A stretch of 64,000 nucleotides of DNA from Methylotenera mobilis 13 (GTDB lineage Bacteria > Pseudomonadota > Gammaproteobacteria > Burkholderiales > Methylophilaceae). The DNA lies in the NCBI RefSeq assembly GCF_000384255.1, contig NZ_KB913035.1, positions 1,972,808-2,036,807 on the forward strand, written 5' to 3'. The notes beneath the pieces are model-generated. The model searched no databases and had not been told where the DNA came from. It saw nothing but the letters and a program-made list of their open reading frames with translations. This document shows positions 1-8,644 of the stretch, piece by piece; position 1 is the first letter of the stretch; every line of letters begins with the position of its first letter. The position numbers and the translations under genes were made by a program.

Positions 1-151
1 CGATGGATATCAAACCAACGAAGCGGAGTTGCCCATCTTTTAATGTCACCATTTTTATAAAGGTTTCTCGCCAGACTTGAGGCATCAGCATCGGAAGCAA
101 TCCCTCAAGTACCAGCATCAACCCTAAAGCAGCTAAAAAATAGTCGCCCAC
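1..151 (-). CDS. DUF2065 (YjeT-like) small membrane protein, 3' end cut by window
   Basis: Reading leftward from a GTG at 151, with an AGG ribosome-binding motif six bases ahead, the frame stays open to the window edge. The visible 50 residues begin MGDYFLAALGLMLVLEG and contain the MPQVWRE and LRFVGL motifs of the DUF2065/YjeT family. Family members are about 60-65 residues with two membrane helices, so only a few C-terminal residues are missing. The start lies 9 bases after the hflC stop codon, so it is probably the last gene of the hfq-hflX-hflK-hflC unit, its usual position. Its molecular function is unknown. Confidence 0.85.
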   Translation of the reverse strand, partial: MGDYFLAALGLMLVLEGLLPMLMPQVWRETFIKMVTLKDGQLRFVGLISI

Positions 152-160
152 AGCAACCTA

Positions 161-1033
161 CTATTTTCTGTTTGGACTACGCATGTATTTAAAGAAATCT
201 GAATTAGGATCCAGCACCATTACATCACTCTTACTCTTGAAGCTGTTTTTGTAAGCTTCTTGGCTGCGATAAAACGCGTAGAACTCTGGATTACGGCTAT
301 AAGACTGATTATAAATTTCACCAGCTTTAGCGTCACCCTCACCCTTCGTCTTTTGTGCTTCTCGATAAGCCTCAGCGATAATTACCTCGCGCTGTTTGTC
401 AGCATCTGCACGAATTTTTTCAGAGGCAGCAGCACCTTCCGAACGCAGTTGATTTGCTAAACGCTTACGTTCCGCAATCATACGGTCAAATACAGACTTA
501 CTGATTTCTTCCGCATAATCAACACGCTTTAATCGTACATCAACCACTGCAATACCCATTTGACGCGCTTCAGCATCTGCAGTCTTACGAAGGTTATCCA
601 TTACTGCACCGCGTTCGCCAGCAATCACGTCACGTACTGTACGTTTACCAAACTCTGTACGCAATACAGCATTCACGACTTTAGAAAGCCTATCTTCTGC
701 AGCGGCTTCGCCACCCTCTTTAATGGATACATAATATTTGACAGGATCAACAATGCGCCATTTTACAAACGAATCCACCATCATGTATTTGTTTTCGCTA
801 GTAATAAACTTTGCCGGCTGCTCCCAATCCAACGTCAAAATACGGTTATCAAAGTATTTAAGGTTATCCACAAACGGTACTTTAAAATAAAGGCCAGGCT
901 CTTTATTGACGGATACGATCTCACCTAGTCTTTGCACAATGACATACTGGGTTTGATTCACTGTGAAGGCAGAGGTCGATAACAACATCAACCCAACAAC
1001 CACTAAAATTATTATATTTTTTGCCTTGTTCAT
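161..1033 (-). CDS. hflC: HflC, SPFH/band-7 modulator of FtsH protease
   Basis: HflC pairs with HflK to form the large periplasm-facing cage that surrounds and restrains the membrane protease FtsH. The 290-residue protein has one N-terminal membrane anchor (about residues 6-25) followed by a prohibitin/SPFH domain (start TQYVIVQRLGEI). A long charged helix (about 180-245) and the usual conserved C-terminal stretch follow. Length and neighbours match the family. It lies 9 bases downstream of hflK and upstream of the DUF2065 gene, so it is co-transcribed with both. Nothing in it looks abnormal. Confidence 0.97.
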   Translation of the reverse strand: MNKAKNIIILVVVGLMLLSTSAFTVNQTQYVIVQRLGEIVSVNKEPGLYFKVPFVDNLKYFDNRILTLDWEQPAKFITSENKYMMVDSFVKWRIVDPVKYYVSIKEGGEAAAEDRLSKVVNAVLRTEFGKRTVRDVIAGERGAVMDNLRKTADAEARQMGIAVVDVRLKRVDYAEEISKSVFDRMIAERKRLANQLRSEGAAASEKIRADADKQREVIIAEAYREAQKTKGEGDAKAGEIYNQSYSRNPEFYAFYRSQEAYKNSFKSKSDVMVLDPNSDFFKYMRSPNRK

Positions 1034-1042
1034 TATTTTTCC

Positions 1043-2248
1043 TTATCTACTTTCTCTATCTCGGCTGCGAAAAGCTTCTCTCGAGCGCTCTGTAGTAGCT
1101 GCTGCTGAATCAAAGGCTGCGCCTGATTCAGTTTGCGGATTTAATGACTGTACGGATTGAGACTGAGGGGCATTAGACGCACCAGTCGCATTGATGAGTT
1201 TATCTAACGGTAAATACAACAAGCTATTACCTGCTTTTTGATCAACAATCACCTTACTTGTATTAGATAAAATCTGCTCTTGCGCATCTAAATACAAACG
1301 CTGACGTGTCACTTCTGGTGCATTGTTGTATTGCGCTAAAATCTGATCGAATCGACTAGCATTACCTCTAGCTTCACTTTCAACTTTTAACTTATAGCCA
1401 GCTGCCTCAGATAGCAGACGTGAAGCCGTACCACGTGCCTTTGGAATCACATCGTTAGCATATGCCTGACCTTCGTTAATTTGACGTTGGTTATCTTGGT
1501 TTGCACGGTTAACGTCTTCAAAAGCTTCTTGCACTTGCTCTGGTGGTTGAGCACTTTGTAACGATACACTGATAATTTTTACACCAGTTTTATAGCTATC
1601 AAGGATAAGTTGCATACGCTCAGAAGTATCAGCCAAGCCTTTTTGCAATAGATCATCTAATTTATTTTTACCGACCACTTCGCGAATCGCAGACTCTGCT
1701 GCAGACATAACAGCTGTATCTGTTGAGCGATTATTAAACAGATAATACTTGGCATTGTTCAAGTTATATTGCACTGCGAATTGCAGATCAATAATGTTTT
1801 CATCTTCCGTCAGCATTAAAGCCTCTTTAGGCAATTTGGTCTTTCCACCACCAGAGCCTTCTGCACTACTTCTGTAGCCAACTTCAAGCCTACGCACTTG
1901 CCCCATATTGACGACTTCTACAGTCTCAATTGGATAAGGTAAGTGCCAACGAGGGCCAGGCTCTGTTGTTTCATCTAACGCTTTACCAAAACGGGTGACT
2001 ACACCAGTAGAACCTTGGTCCACAATATAGAATCCAGAACCAAGCCAAATAAGCAAAACGAGCCCCATAATCGGTACGATTGGCAAATTAATGTCCCCTG
2101 ATGACGGACGTTTTGGCTGAGAGTTTGATTGATTACCACCGTTTTTTCCAAACATCGCATTAATTTTGCGGCTTAAATCACGCATCACTTCATCAAGGTC
2201 AGGTGGCCCTTCATTATTTTGCTGTCTCCAGCCAGGGAATTTAATCAT
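1043..2248 (-). CDS. hflK: HflK, SPFH/band-7 modulator of FtsH protease
   Basis: This is the partner of HflC in the FtsH-regulating membrane complex. The 401-residue protein has a Gly/Asn/Pro-rich cytoplasmic N-terminus containing the family-typical DLDEVMRDLSRKINAMFG. One membrane helix follows (about 54-76) and then an SPFH domain with the WHLPYPIETV motif. The C-terminal 50 residues are rich in Ser, Ala and Gln and poorly conserved. A GGAG ribosome-binding site lies just ahead of the ATG. A 119-bp AT-rich gap separates it from hflX, so it may have its own promoter besides read-through from hfq-hflX. Confidence 0.97.
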   Translation of the reverse strand: MIKFPGWRQQNNEGPPDLDEVMRDLSRKINAMFGKNGGNQSNSQPKRPSSGDINLPIVPIMGLVLLIWLGSGFYIVDQGSTGVVTRFGKALDETTEPGPRWHLPYPIETVEVVNMGQVRRLEVGYRSSAEGSGGGKTKLPKEALMLTEDENIIDLQFAVQYNLNNAKYYLFNNRSTDTAVMSAAESAIREVVGKNKLDDLLQKGLADTSERMQLILDSYKTGVKIISVSLQSAQPPEQVQEAFEDVNRANQDNQRQINEGQAYANDVIPKARGTASRLLSEAAGYKLKVESEARGNASRFDQILAQYNNAPEVTRQRLYLDAQEQILSNTSKVIVDQKAGNSLLYLPLDKLINATGASNAPQSQSVQSLNPQTESGAAFDSAAATTERSREAFRSRDRESR

Positions 2249-2367
2249 TCATCACTCCAACACTAAAAATTGAATTACTTTAAATTTTGGTTTAAGCCTA
2301 AATTTTAATTTAAGCAATACTATTAAAAACCAAGCACATCAAATATATTGCACAACTTACTTAACAC

Positions 2368-3504
2368 TTAAGCAAAGGCACTTTCTTCAGTACTTTGCTT
2401 TTGTAAATACTGGTAATGCTCAGCCATCGCCAATCTCAGAAACTCAAGCCCTTCGCCCGTTTTTGCCGAAACGTGAAGGCTCGTAATTCTACCATATTCA
2501 TCACGGTCCACAGCAGGCTCTAGACCTACACGGTCGATTTGGTTATATACCAGAATCTGTGGCACATCAGAGGCCCCAATTTCATTTAACACCTTATTTA
2601 CTTGCGTAATCTGCTCATCACGATTGGTACTAGCAGTATCTACGATATGTAATAGCAAATCAGCCTGCACAGCCTCTTCCAAGGTTGCGCCGAAGGCTTC
2701 AACTAATGCATGTGGCAAATGTTTAATGAATCCAACCGTGTCCGAAAGCACCACTGAACCACAATCAGGAATATAAAGCTTATGTGTTGTTGTATCTAGC
2801 GTCGCAAAAAGCTGATCTGCAGCATAAATATTAGCCTTAGTGAGCCGATTAAAAATGGTAGATTTTCCTGCATTGGTGTAGCCTACCAAAGAGACAGTCA
2901 TCACATTGGAGCGCTTACGTGCCCTACGTTGCATACCTCGTTGCGCTTTTAACTTTAGCAACTTTTCACGTAATTGTTTAACGCGCACGCGTAACATGCG
3001 ACGATCTAGCTCAAGTTGAGTTTCGCCAGGACCGCCACGAACGCCAATACCACCCTTTTGTCGCTCCAAGTGAGTCCAACCACGCACCAACCTTGTTGAT
3101 AGATGCTCAAGCTGAGCAAGCTCAACCTGCAGCTTACCCTCATGCGTCTGGGCTCTTTGACTAAATATATCTAAAATTAACCCAGTTCTATCCACAACAC
3201 GCGCTTGCAACAAGCGCTCTAGATTACGTTGTTGTGACGGTGTGAGATCATGATTAAAGACGGCAATATTAGACTCAGTCACTCGCATCATTTGCGCCAA
3301 CTCATCAGCTTTACCACTGCCAATGAATAATTTAGCGTCAGGAGTAGAGCGTTTACCCTCCACTTTCCCTAGCACAGCAAGCCCTGCACTTAAGCTCAAC
3401 TGACGAAGCTCTTCTAAACTTTCTTCGTAGTCGTTTTCGCCAAAATTAACACTTACTAATATGGCGGCCTCGCCACCGCTTGGCCTTTCAAATAAATCTT
3501 TCAA
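2368..3504 (-). CDS. hflX: HflX, ribosome-associated GTPase
   Basis: HflX is a GTPase that splits stalled 70S ribosomes, especially under heat stress. In the 378-residue protein the N-terminal HflX domain ends in the glycine-rich linker GGIGVRGGPGETQLE (about 151-165). A coiled-coil and a G domain follow, with Walker A GYTNAGKST at about 208-216, DTVGF (G3) and NQID (G4). The C-terminal tail is short, as in most proteobacteria. It starts 3 bases after the hfq stop codon, showing tight translational coupling in the conserved hfq-hflX-hflK-hflC order. Confidence 0.97.
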   Translation of the reverse strand: MKDLFERPSGGEAAILVSVNFGENDYEESLEELRQLSLSAGLAVLGKVEGKRSTPDAKLFIGSGKADELAQMMRVTESNIAVFNHDLTPSQQRNLERLLQARVVDRTGLILDIFSQRAQTHEGKLQVELAQLEHLSTRLVRGWTHLERQKGGIGVRGGPGETQLELDRRMLRVRVKQLREKLLKLKAQRGMQRRARKRSNVMTVSLVGYTNAGKSTIFNRLTKANIYAADQLFATLDTTTHKLYIPDCGSVVLSDTVGFIKHLPHALVEAFGATLEEAVQADLLLHIVDTASTNRDEQITQVNKVLNEIGASDVPQILVYNQIDRVGLEPAVDRDEYGRITSLHVSAKTGEGLEFLRLAMAEHYQYLQKQSTEESAFA

Positions 3505-3507
3505 CGC

Positions 3508-3744
3508 TTAATCATCACCTTCAGACAAACTAATATTGACTGCACGCGCAGGTACAATCGTTGAAATTGCATGTTTATATACCATTTGCGTCACAGTGTT
3601 TTTAAGCAGAATAACGTATTGATCAAACGAATCCACTTGACCTTGCAACTTGATACCATTCACGAGATAAATAGATACTGCCACATGTTCTTTACGTAGC
3701 GCATTGAGAAATGGGTCTTGTAACATTTGCCCTTTTTGATTCAT
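3508..3744 (-). CDS. hfq: Hfq RNA chaperone
   Basis: Hfq is the hexameric Sm-like protein that pairs small RNAs with mRNAs. The 78-residue protein contains the whole conserved core: [16 protein letters not shown] (proximal-face Gln and Phe), the Sm1 strand region with [15 protein letters not shown], and the Sm2 YKHA motif. The C-terminal tail is short and acidic, as usual in Betaproteobacteria. A good ribosome-binding site (AGGAG) precedes the ATG. It is the first gene of the hfl cluster; the 122-bp gap to the end of gltX should hold its promoter. Confidence 0.98.
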   Translation of the reverse strand: MNQKGQMLQDPFLNALRKEHVAVSIYLVNGIKLQGQVDSFDQYVILLKNTVTQMVYKHAISTIVPARAVNISLSEGDD

Positions 3745-3866
3745 GATGTCTCCTATTGTTTGGAGTTAAATAAAATTAACCACTAACGGCTATTTAGGCC
3801 ATATACAAATATCTTACTCTCGTTAAGATATAGAACAACCAAATTCGTTCTTTAATTTAATTAAAT

Positions 3867-5261
3867 TTAAAATTTAGCGTCATCAATTCGCATCATTACC
3901 TCATCTCTACCAAGTAAAACCATGACCTGATCAATACTTGGAGACTGTGCAATACCCGTTAACATGACACGTAACGGCATTGCCACTTTCGGAAACTTCA
4001 ATTGAAACTCAGTGACCACATCATTTAACACATGGTGAATAGCCTCTGCCTGCCACTCTACCTTAGAGAGCGCCTCCGTTAGCGTTTGCATAGCTGGTTT
4101 AATTTCTGCCGTTAAATGTTTCTCAGCAGCTGCTTGATCAACCAATGGTTTCTGATAAAAATAAGCGATACTATTAGCTAACTCGTTCAAGGTATGTACA
4201 CGTTCCTTGTATAGGTCAATCACCGCTGCTAAGTTAGGTGTTGCCGTGACCTGTACACCTAATTTAGTAAGGCGCTTAGTCACATCGTTCACTAGGTAAT
4301 CAGAACTAGCCTGTTTAATATAGTGTGCATTGAGCCATCTAAGTTTTTCGGTATTAAATTGTGCAGCAGACGGTGTGATGTGGTCTAAATCAAACCATTC
4401 ACAAAACTGTTGCATACTAAAAATCTCTTCATCACCATGACTCCAGCCTAGGCGCGCTAAATAATTAAGCACAGCTTCAGGCAAATATCCTTCATCATCG
4501 TACTGCATTACACTCACAGCCCCATGACGTTTGGACAGCTTCTGACCGTCATCACCCAAAATCATTGACAAATGCGCATATTGAGGAATGGTTGCACCAA
4601 GGGCTTTTAGCATATTGATTTGGCGTGGCGTATTATTCACATGATCGTCACCTCGAATCACTTGTGTAATCCCCATCTCCCAATCATCAACCACAACACA
4701 AAAGTTATAGGTGGGTGTTCCATCAGCGCGTGCAATGATTAAATCATCTAGCTCTTGGTTTGCGATACTAATTTCACCTTTCACCAAATCATTCCACACC
4801 ACATGACCGTCTTTTGGGTTCTTAAAGCGAATGACAGCAGGAATATCTTGCGGTGGTGTTGGCAGCACCTTACCCGCTTCTGGACGCCAACGTCCATCAT
4901 AGCGCGGCTTAACACCTTGTTGCATTTGCATCTCACGTAACGCTTCTAGCTCTTCTTTACTGCAATAACAATAGTAAGCACTGCCTTCATCCAGCATTTT
5001 TTGAATCACTTCTTTATAGCGATCCATACGCTGCATTTGATAAAAAGGGCCTTCGTTATAACCTAAACCAAGCCAGCCCATGCCATCAAGAATTGCTTGC
5101 ACAGCATCGGGTGTACTACGCGCAACATCGGTATCTTCGATGCGCAGAATAAAGTCACCCTTGTGCTTCTTAGCAAAAGCCCATGAGAATAAAGCGGTAC
5201 GGGCACCGCCGATGTGAAGAAAACCTGTTGGACTAGGGGCAAAACGTGTGCGAACTGTCAT
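3867..5261 (-). CDS. gltX: Glutamyl-tRNA synthetase
   Basis: This class I aminoacyl-tRNA synthetase charges tRNA-Glu. The 464-residue protein begins with the catalytic Rossmann fold: the HIGH-type motif is HIGG at residues 16-19, in FAPSPTGFLHIGGARTA. The KMSKS-type loop is KLSKRHG at about residue 240. A helical anticodon-binding domain fills the C-terminal third. A cysteine-containing insertion (YCYCSKEELEAL) is visible near residue 100, as in many bacterial GltX proteins. It is transcribed in the same direction as hfq but is probably separate from it. Confidence 0.98.
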   Translation of the reverse strand: MTVRTRFAPSPTGFLHIGGARTALFSWAFAKKHKGDFILRIEDTDVARSTPDAVQAILDGMGWLGLGYNEGPFYQMQRMDRYKEVIQKMLDEGSAYYCYCSKEELEALREMQMQQGVKPRYDGRWRPEAGKVLPTPPQDIPAVIRFKNPKDGHVVWNDLVKGEISIANQELDDLIIARADGTPTYNFCVVVDDWEMGITQVIRGDDHVNNTPRQINMLKALGATIPQYAHLSMILGDDGQKLSKRHGAVSVMQYDDEGYLPEAVLNYLARLGWSHGDEEIFSMQQFCEWFDLDHITPSAAQFNTEKLRWLNAHYIKQASSDYLVNDVTKRLTKLGVQVTATPNLAAVIDLYKERVHTLNELANSIAYFYQKPLVDQAAAEKHLTAEIKPAMQTLTEALSKVEWQAEAIHHVLNDVVTEFQLKFPKVAMPLRVMLTGIAQSPSIDQVMVLLGRDEVMMRIDDAKF

Positions 5262-5408
5262 ATCTGTTGATTTTTAATATCTATATTATTTAGAACAATA
5301 TTTTATCATGGTCAGATGGAGTCTAAAAAATTAAAAATAGATTAATAGTCCAAACAAGCTAGGCATGAATTGGTAAAGCCATGCTCAAAACATTATAGAG
5401 CTACTTAC

Positions 5409-5445
5409 CTTACAGCAAATAAACTGGCACATTATTTGCTGTAAG
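5409..5445. repeat. Perfect 14-bp inverted repeat upstream of the PilZ-like gene
   Basis: Left arm CTTACAGCAAATAA at 5409-5422 and right arm TTATTTGCTGTAAG at 5432-5445 are exact inverted copies with a 9-base spacer. The repeat ends 31 bases before the start codon of the plus-strand gene at 5477, and no gene is transcribed into it from either side. An operator or an mRNA leader hairpin is therefore more likely than a terminator. Confidence 0.6.
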
Positions 5446-5476
5446 TAATATACCTAGTGAAAGAACGTAGTTAAAA

Positions 5477-7180
5477 ATGGCATTTCTCCAAAATTTATTC
5501 AAGAACACATCAACACAGAAGATGAAAACATCTATGGATTGGATGAGTCAAATCAAAGGCATGGACGACCTCTCTGCTATTGAGTTCGCGACTGCAAAAT
5601 TAGGGGATGAATTCAAAACAAACGCTTTTAACAATCCAGCCAACTTGGAGGCACTCTTTACAATCGACGAAAATACACACATTATTGTCGAAAGAATCAC
5701 AACACACTTTATTCATATCGAACATATCAGCGTTGAGCTGGAAGAGCGCGTCTCTAATGCCGTGTTCTTTTACCATCGTCAGTTATTCTTAATTTACTTT
5801 TCACTCATTGATCACTTTTATGATCAATACCAAAAGCATATTCATGTTTTATTAGCGCGGGCGATTCGAAATGCAACGCAAATGGTTAAGTGGCGTTATT
5901 ACAATTATCAAAGTGCACCAGCAAATGTGTGGCTACAGATATCTCAGCTATATTTATTGGCAGAAAACATATCACTTTTAAACGCTAAAATTCAACCTTA
6001 TGCAGACCTTGAGCCGATTTCGATATCTAATGCTTATATACAAGTTTGCATGCTGGGTTCATTAGAGGGCTTAAGCTTAAAATGTGAACAGATAGAATTA
6101 GTGTGCAAAATGCTGTCCATTTGGACATCAAAAACTACGGTAGATAAAGTATTTGATCAACAACAACATCTTTTCTATGTTGACACCACCAGTAACAAAC
6201 CTGCAAAGCGCATCCGCACTTTCAAGCCCGCAAGCACATATCGTTATTGGGATTTTGACAGTGTCATTTCAAAAATAGAACTTTGCATGTCCCTGATTGA
6301 ATTTAACATCTCGCCCAAGCAACCTTTTATGAAAGAGTTAGTTTCTCATAAAGACGCATTTACAACATTTGAAATACTCAATACTGAGTGGTCACGCGTT
6401 GATTATAACCGCCAACGCAGATCAGAAGACCGCAATCGAGCTGCATCTAGCGCAACAACAACATTCGGTTTTAAAGAGGTTTGTGAGCAGCTCAAACAGG
6501 TTGAGAATATTAAGATGCAACGTGGTGAACGTGGTTACTTAGGCGAAAAGTCATTTGAAGAAAGATTAGCATCTCACAACATCAATCGTAATGAACCCAA
6601 TATTATCTACATGGATTTAAGCACCGATCACTCAAGCATCATCGATCAATCCAATAGTGGATTAGGTTTACACGTCAGCAGACACCCCCACGAGGTGAGC
6701 TTGGGTATGTTAATCGGCATTTCAACGAAAGAACTCAGAAACAGAACCAGGTTAGGTATTATTAAGAACATCAGACCTATCGCACATGGAGAGTTGCACT
6801 TAGGTGTAGAGCTATTAAGCAATATTGGGTTTTACTCTCAAGCAGAAAATATGGGATTAAAAACACCGAAGGTTGCTATGTCAATTGGTGAACCTACTGT
6901 TCAAGACAACTACTTTGCTAACACAGTATTTGCTGACACAAGTAGCTTTCTAGATAGTAGCTTTGGCACTGACCCGAGTAACTTCACTTGTATTTTCTTG
7001 CCTAAGGAACAATCATTGTCTAAACAAGAGACACTGATTATTCCAAAGCTCCAATACAACAAGAATGATATTTTCAAAGTACAAATATTGGGTGAAGAGA
7101 TACTTGTAAGATTCACTAAATCTTTCGAACGTCATGGTAACTGGGTACGCGTTACCTTTACTACAGACATAAGCAAATAA
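5477..7180 (+). CDS. Unrecognised 567-residue protein with PilZ-like C-terminal region
   Basis: I cannot name this protein. The N-terminal 330 residues are helical and aromatic-rich with no familiar catalytic motif. A basic, polar linker follows (about 315-335, YNRQRRSEDRNRAASS). From about residue 375 the segment DQSNSGLGLHVSR, then LGMLIGIS, TRLGIIKNIRP and ELHLGVELLS, resembles the D-x-S-x-x-G core and beta-barrel of PilZ domains. The first arginine pair of a canonical cyclic-di-GMP site is not evident. There is no signal peptide or membrane helix. It stands alone, divergent from gltX and convergent with the efflux operon (21 bases between stop codons). A cytoplasmic cyclic-di-GMP-related role is inference only. 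Confidence 0.6.
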   Translation: MAFLQNLFKNTSTQKMKTSMDWMSQIKGMDDLSAIEFATAKLGDEFKTNAFNNPANLEALFTIDENTHIIVERITTHFIHIEHISVELEERVSNAVFFYHRQLFLIYFSLIDHFYDQYQKHIHVLLARAIRNATQMVKWRYYNYQSAPANVWLQISQLYLLAENISLLNAKIQPYADLEPISISNAYIQVCMLGSLEGLSLKCEQIELVCKMLSIWTSKTTVDKVFDQQQHLFYVDTTSNKPAKRIRTFKPASTYRYWDFDSVISKIELCMSLIEFNISPKQPFMKELVSHKDAFTTFEILNTEWSRVDYNRQRRSEDRNRAASSATTTFGFKEVCEQLKQVENIKMQRGERGYLGEKSFEERLASHNINRNEPNIIYMDLSTDHSSIIDQSNSGLGLHVSRHPHEVSLGMLIGISTKELRNRTRLGIIKNIRPIAHGELHLGVELLSNIGFYSQAENMGLKTPKVAMSIGEPTVQDNYFANTVFADTSSFLDSSFGTDPSNFTCIFLPKEQSLSKQETLIIPKLQYNKNDIFKVQILGEEILVRFTKSFERHGNWVRVTFTTDISK

Positions 7181-7201
7181 TCAAAAGCACCGCTTCACTC
7201 A

Positions 7202-8644
7202 TTACTTAACTTCGGCAGCTTGCCATCCGCCACCTAATACCTTAAACAAATCAACTGACGCACTCAATCTTGCCTGACGAGCTTGAACAAAAGCCAAACT
7301 AGCCTCATTGTAAGTGCGCTGCGCGTCCAATACTTCAATATAAGCTGAGTAGCCAGACTGGTATCTATTTTCAGACAAAGCCAACATTTTCTTGGCAGAA
7401 TCTTGGCTAGTTAACAGAGACTGTTCGCGCTGTGTTTGTTGGCGCAAGTTGATTAATGCATCATTCACTTCTGTAAAAGCAGTTTGAATCGTACGCTCAT
7501 AAGTTGCCAGTGTTTTTTTCTGTTTAGCAGCCTCTTGGTCGACTCTAGCATTCAGCCTTCCTCCATTAAAAATAGGCAAGTTCAAACTAAGCCCACCCGT
7601 CCAAATGCGCGCTGCTGATTTCAACACATCCTGCAACTCAAGACTTTCTCCACCCCAAGATGCAGTGAGCGAAATACTTGGATACAAAGCCGCTTTCGCC
7701 ACAGCAATATTGGCGTTAGCTGCCACCATTTGTGCTTCAGCCTGGCGTACATCAGGACGTGATTCTAACAAACTAGAAGGTAAGCCGATTGGTGGTACTG
7801 GTGGTATCGGCAAAGCCATCATATCTGCTTGAGCCTGCTCTAATCCACGAACAGCTAAACCCATATCACCAGTTAATAACGCTAGCTGATTTAAACTTAA
7901 TGATTGCAACCGTTTTAAATCGGAAATCTGTGCACGTAAATTGGCACTAGCCACTTCAGCTTGATAAACATCTAAAGCTGAAACGATTCCACCTTCTAAA
8001 CGACGTTTTGTGAGCGCTAGACTTTCGTCTCGACTGACTAAATTTTGCTCTGCAATCTGAATTTGCTTTTCCAAACTTCGCAACGACAGATACTGATTCG
8101 CTACCAAGCCCGTTAGTGACAGCTCAACAGTGTCTTTTGCATAACGGCTTGATAAAGCTGATGCTCTAGCTGACTCTTTAGTTCGGCTCAACTTACCCCA
8201 AAAATCCAGCTCAAAATTAGTACCAAACTTAAAGTTATAGCTCTCTCGAGGATTATCACCAAACACTGGAAATGCACCAGCCTCTGTCACGCGTGAGCGT
8301 GTTCCACCAGCGTCTAAAGCAACGGTAGGATACAACAAAGTGCCTGCTTCTTTCATCACAGCATCTGCCTGCTCAATATTGGCGACTGCAACTTTAATAT
8401 CAGTGTTGTGTTTCAAAGCACTGGCTATTAATGTGTTCAGTGTTTCATCTTGATACAGTGTCCACCAGTCCTTAGCAATTTGATTCTTTGCCGCGTCTTG
8501 GCTTATCTCAACATACCGATCTGGCGTATCAACCTTTGGCCTTAAGTAATCTGGCCATACTAGAGATTGGCACCCAGACAGCACCAAGCTACCAACCAAA
8601 TAAAAAGCTGGTTTAATTAAAAAATTATTTTTTTTCTGTTTCAT
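7202..8644 (-). CDS. RND efflux outer-membrane factor (OprM/NodT family lipoprotein)
   Basis: This is the outer-membrane channel of a tripartite drug/solvent efflux pump. The 480-residue protein has a lipoprotein signal with lipobox LSGC (lipidated Cys25). Two OEP repeats of the TolC fold follow, including LDFWGKLSRTKESARA and the family motif SLPSSLLESRPDVRQAE. It overlaps the stop of the inner-membrane pump gene by four bases (ATGA type), so the two are translationally coupled. It is the last gene of the three-gene pump operon. The substrate cannot be read from the sequence. Confidence 0.95.
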   Translation of the reverse strand: MKQKKNNFLIKPAFYLVGSLVLSGCQSLVWPDYLRPKVDTPDRYVEISQDAAKNQIAKDWWTLYQDETLNTLIASALKHNTDIKVAVANIEQADAVMKEAGTLLYPTVALDAGGTRSRVTEAGAFPVFGDNPRESYNFKFGTNFELDFWGKLSRTKESARASALSSRYAKDTVELSLTGLVANQYLSLRSLEKQIQIAEQNLVSRDESLALTKRRLEGGIVSALDVYQAEVASANLRAQISDLKRLQSLSLNQLALLTGDMGLAVRGLEQAQADMMALPIPPVPPIGLPSSLLESRPDVRQAEAQMVAANANIAVAKAALYPSISLTASWGGESLELQDVLKSAARIWTGGLSLNLPIFNGGRLNARVDQEAAKQKKTLATYERTIQTAFTEVNDALINLRQQTQREQSLLTSQDSAKKMLALSENRYQSGYSAYIEVLDAQRTYNEASLAFVQARQARLSASVDLFKVLGGGWQAAEVK

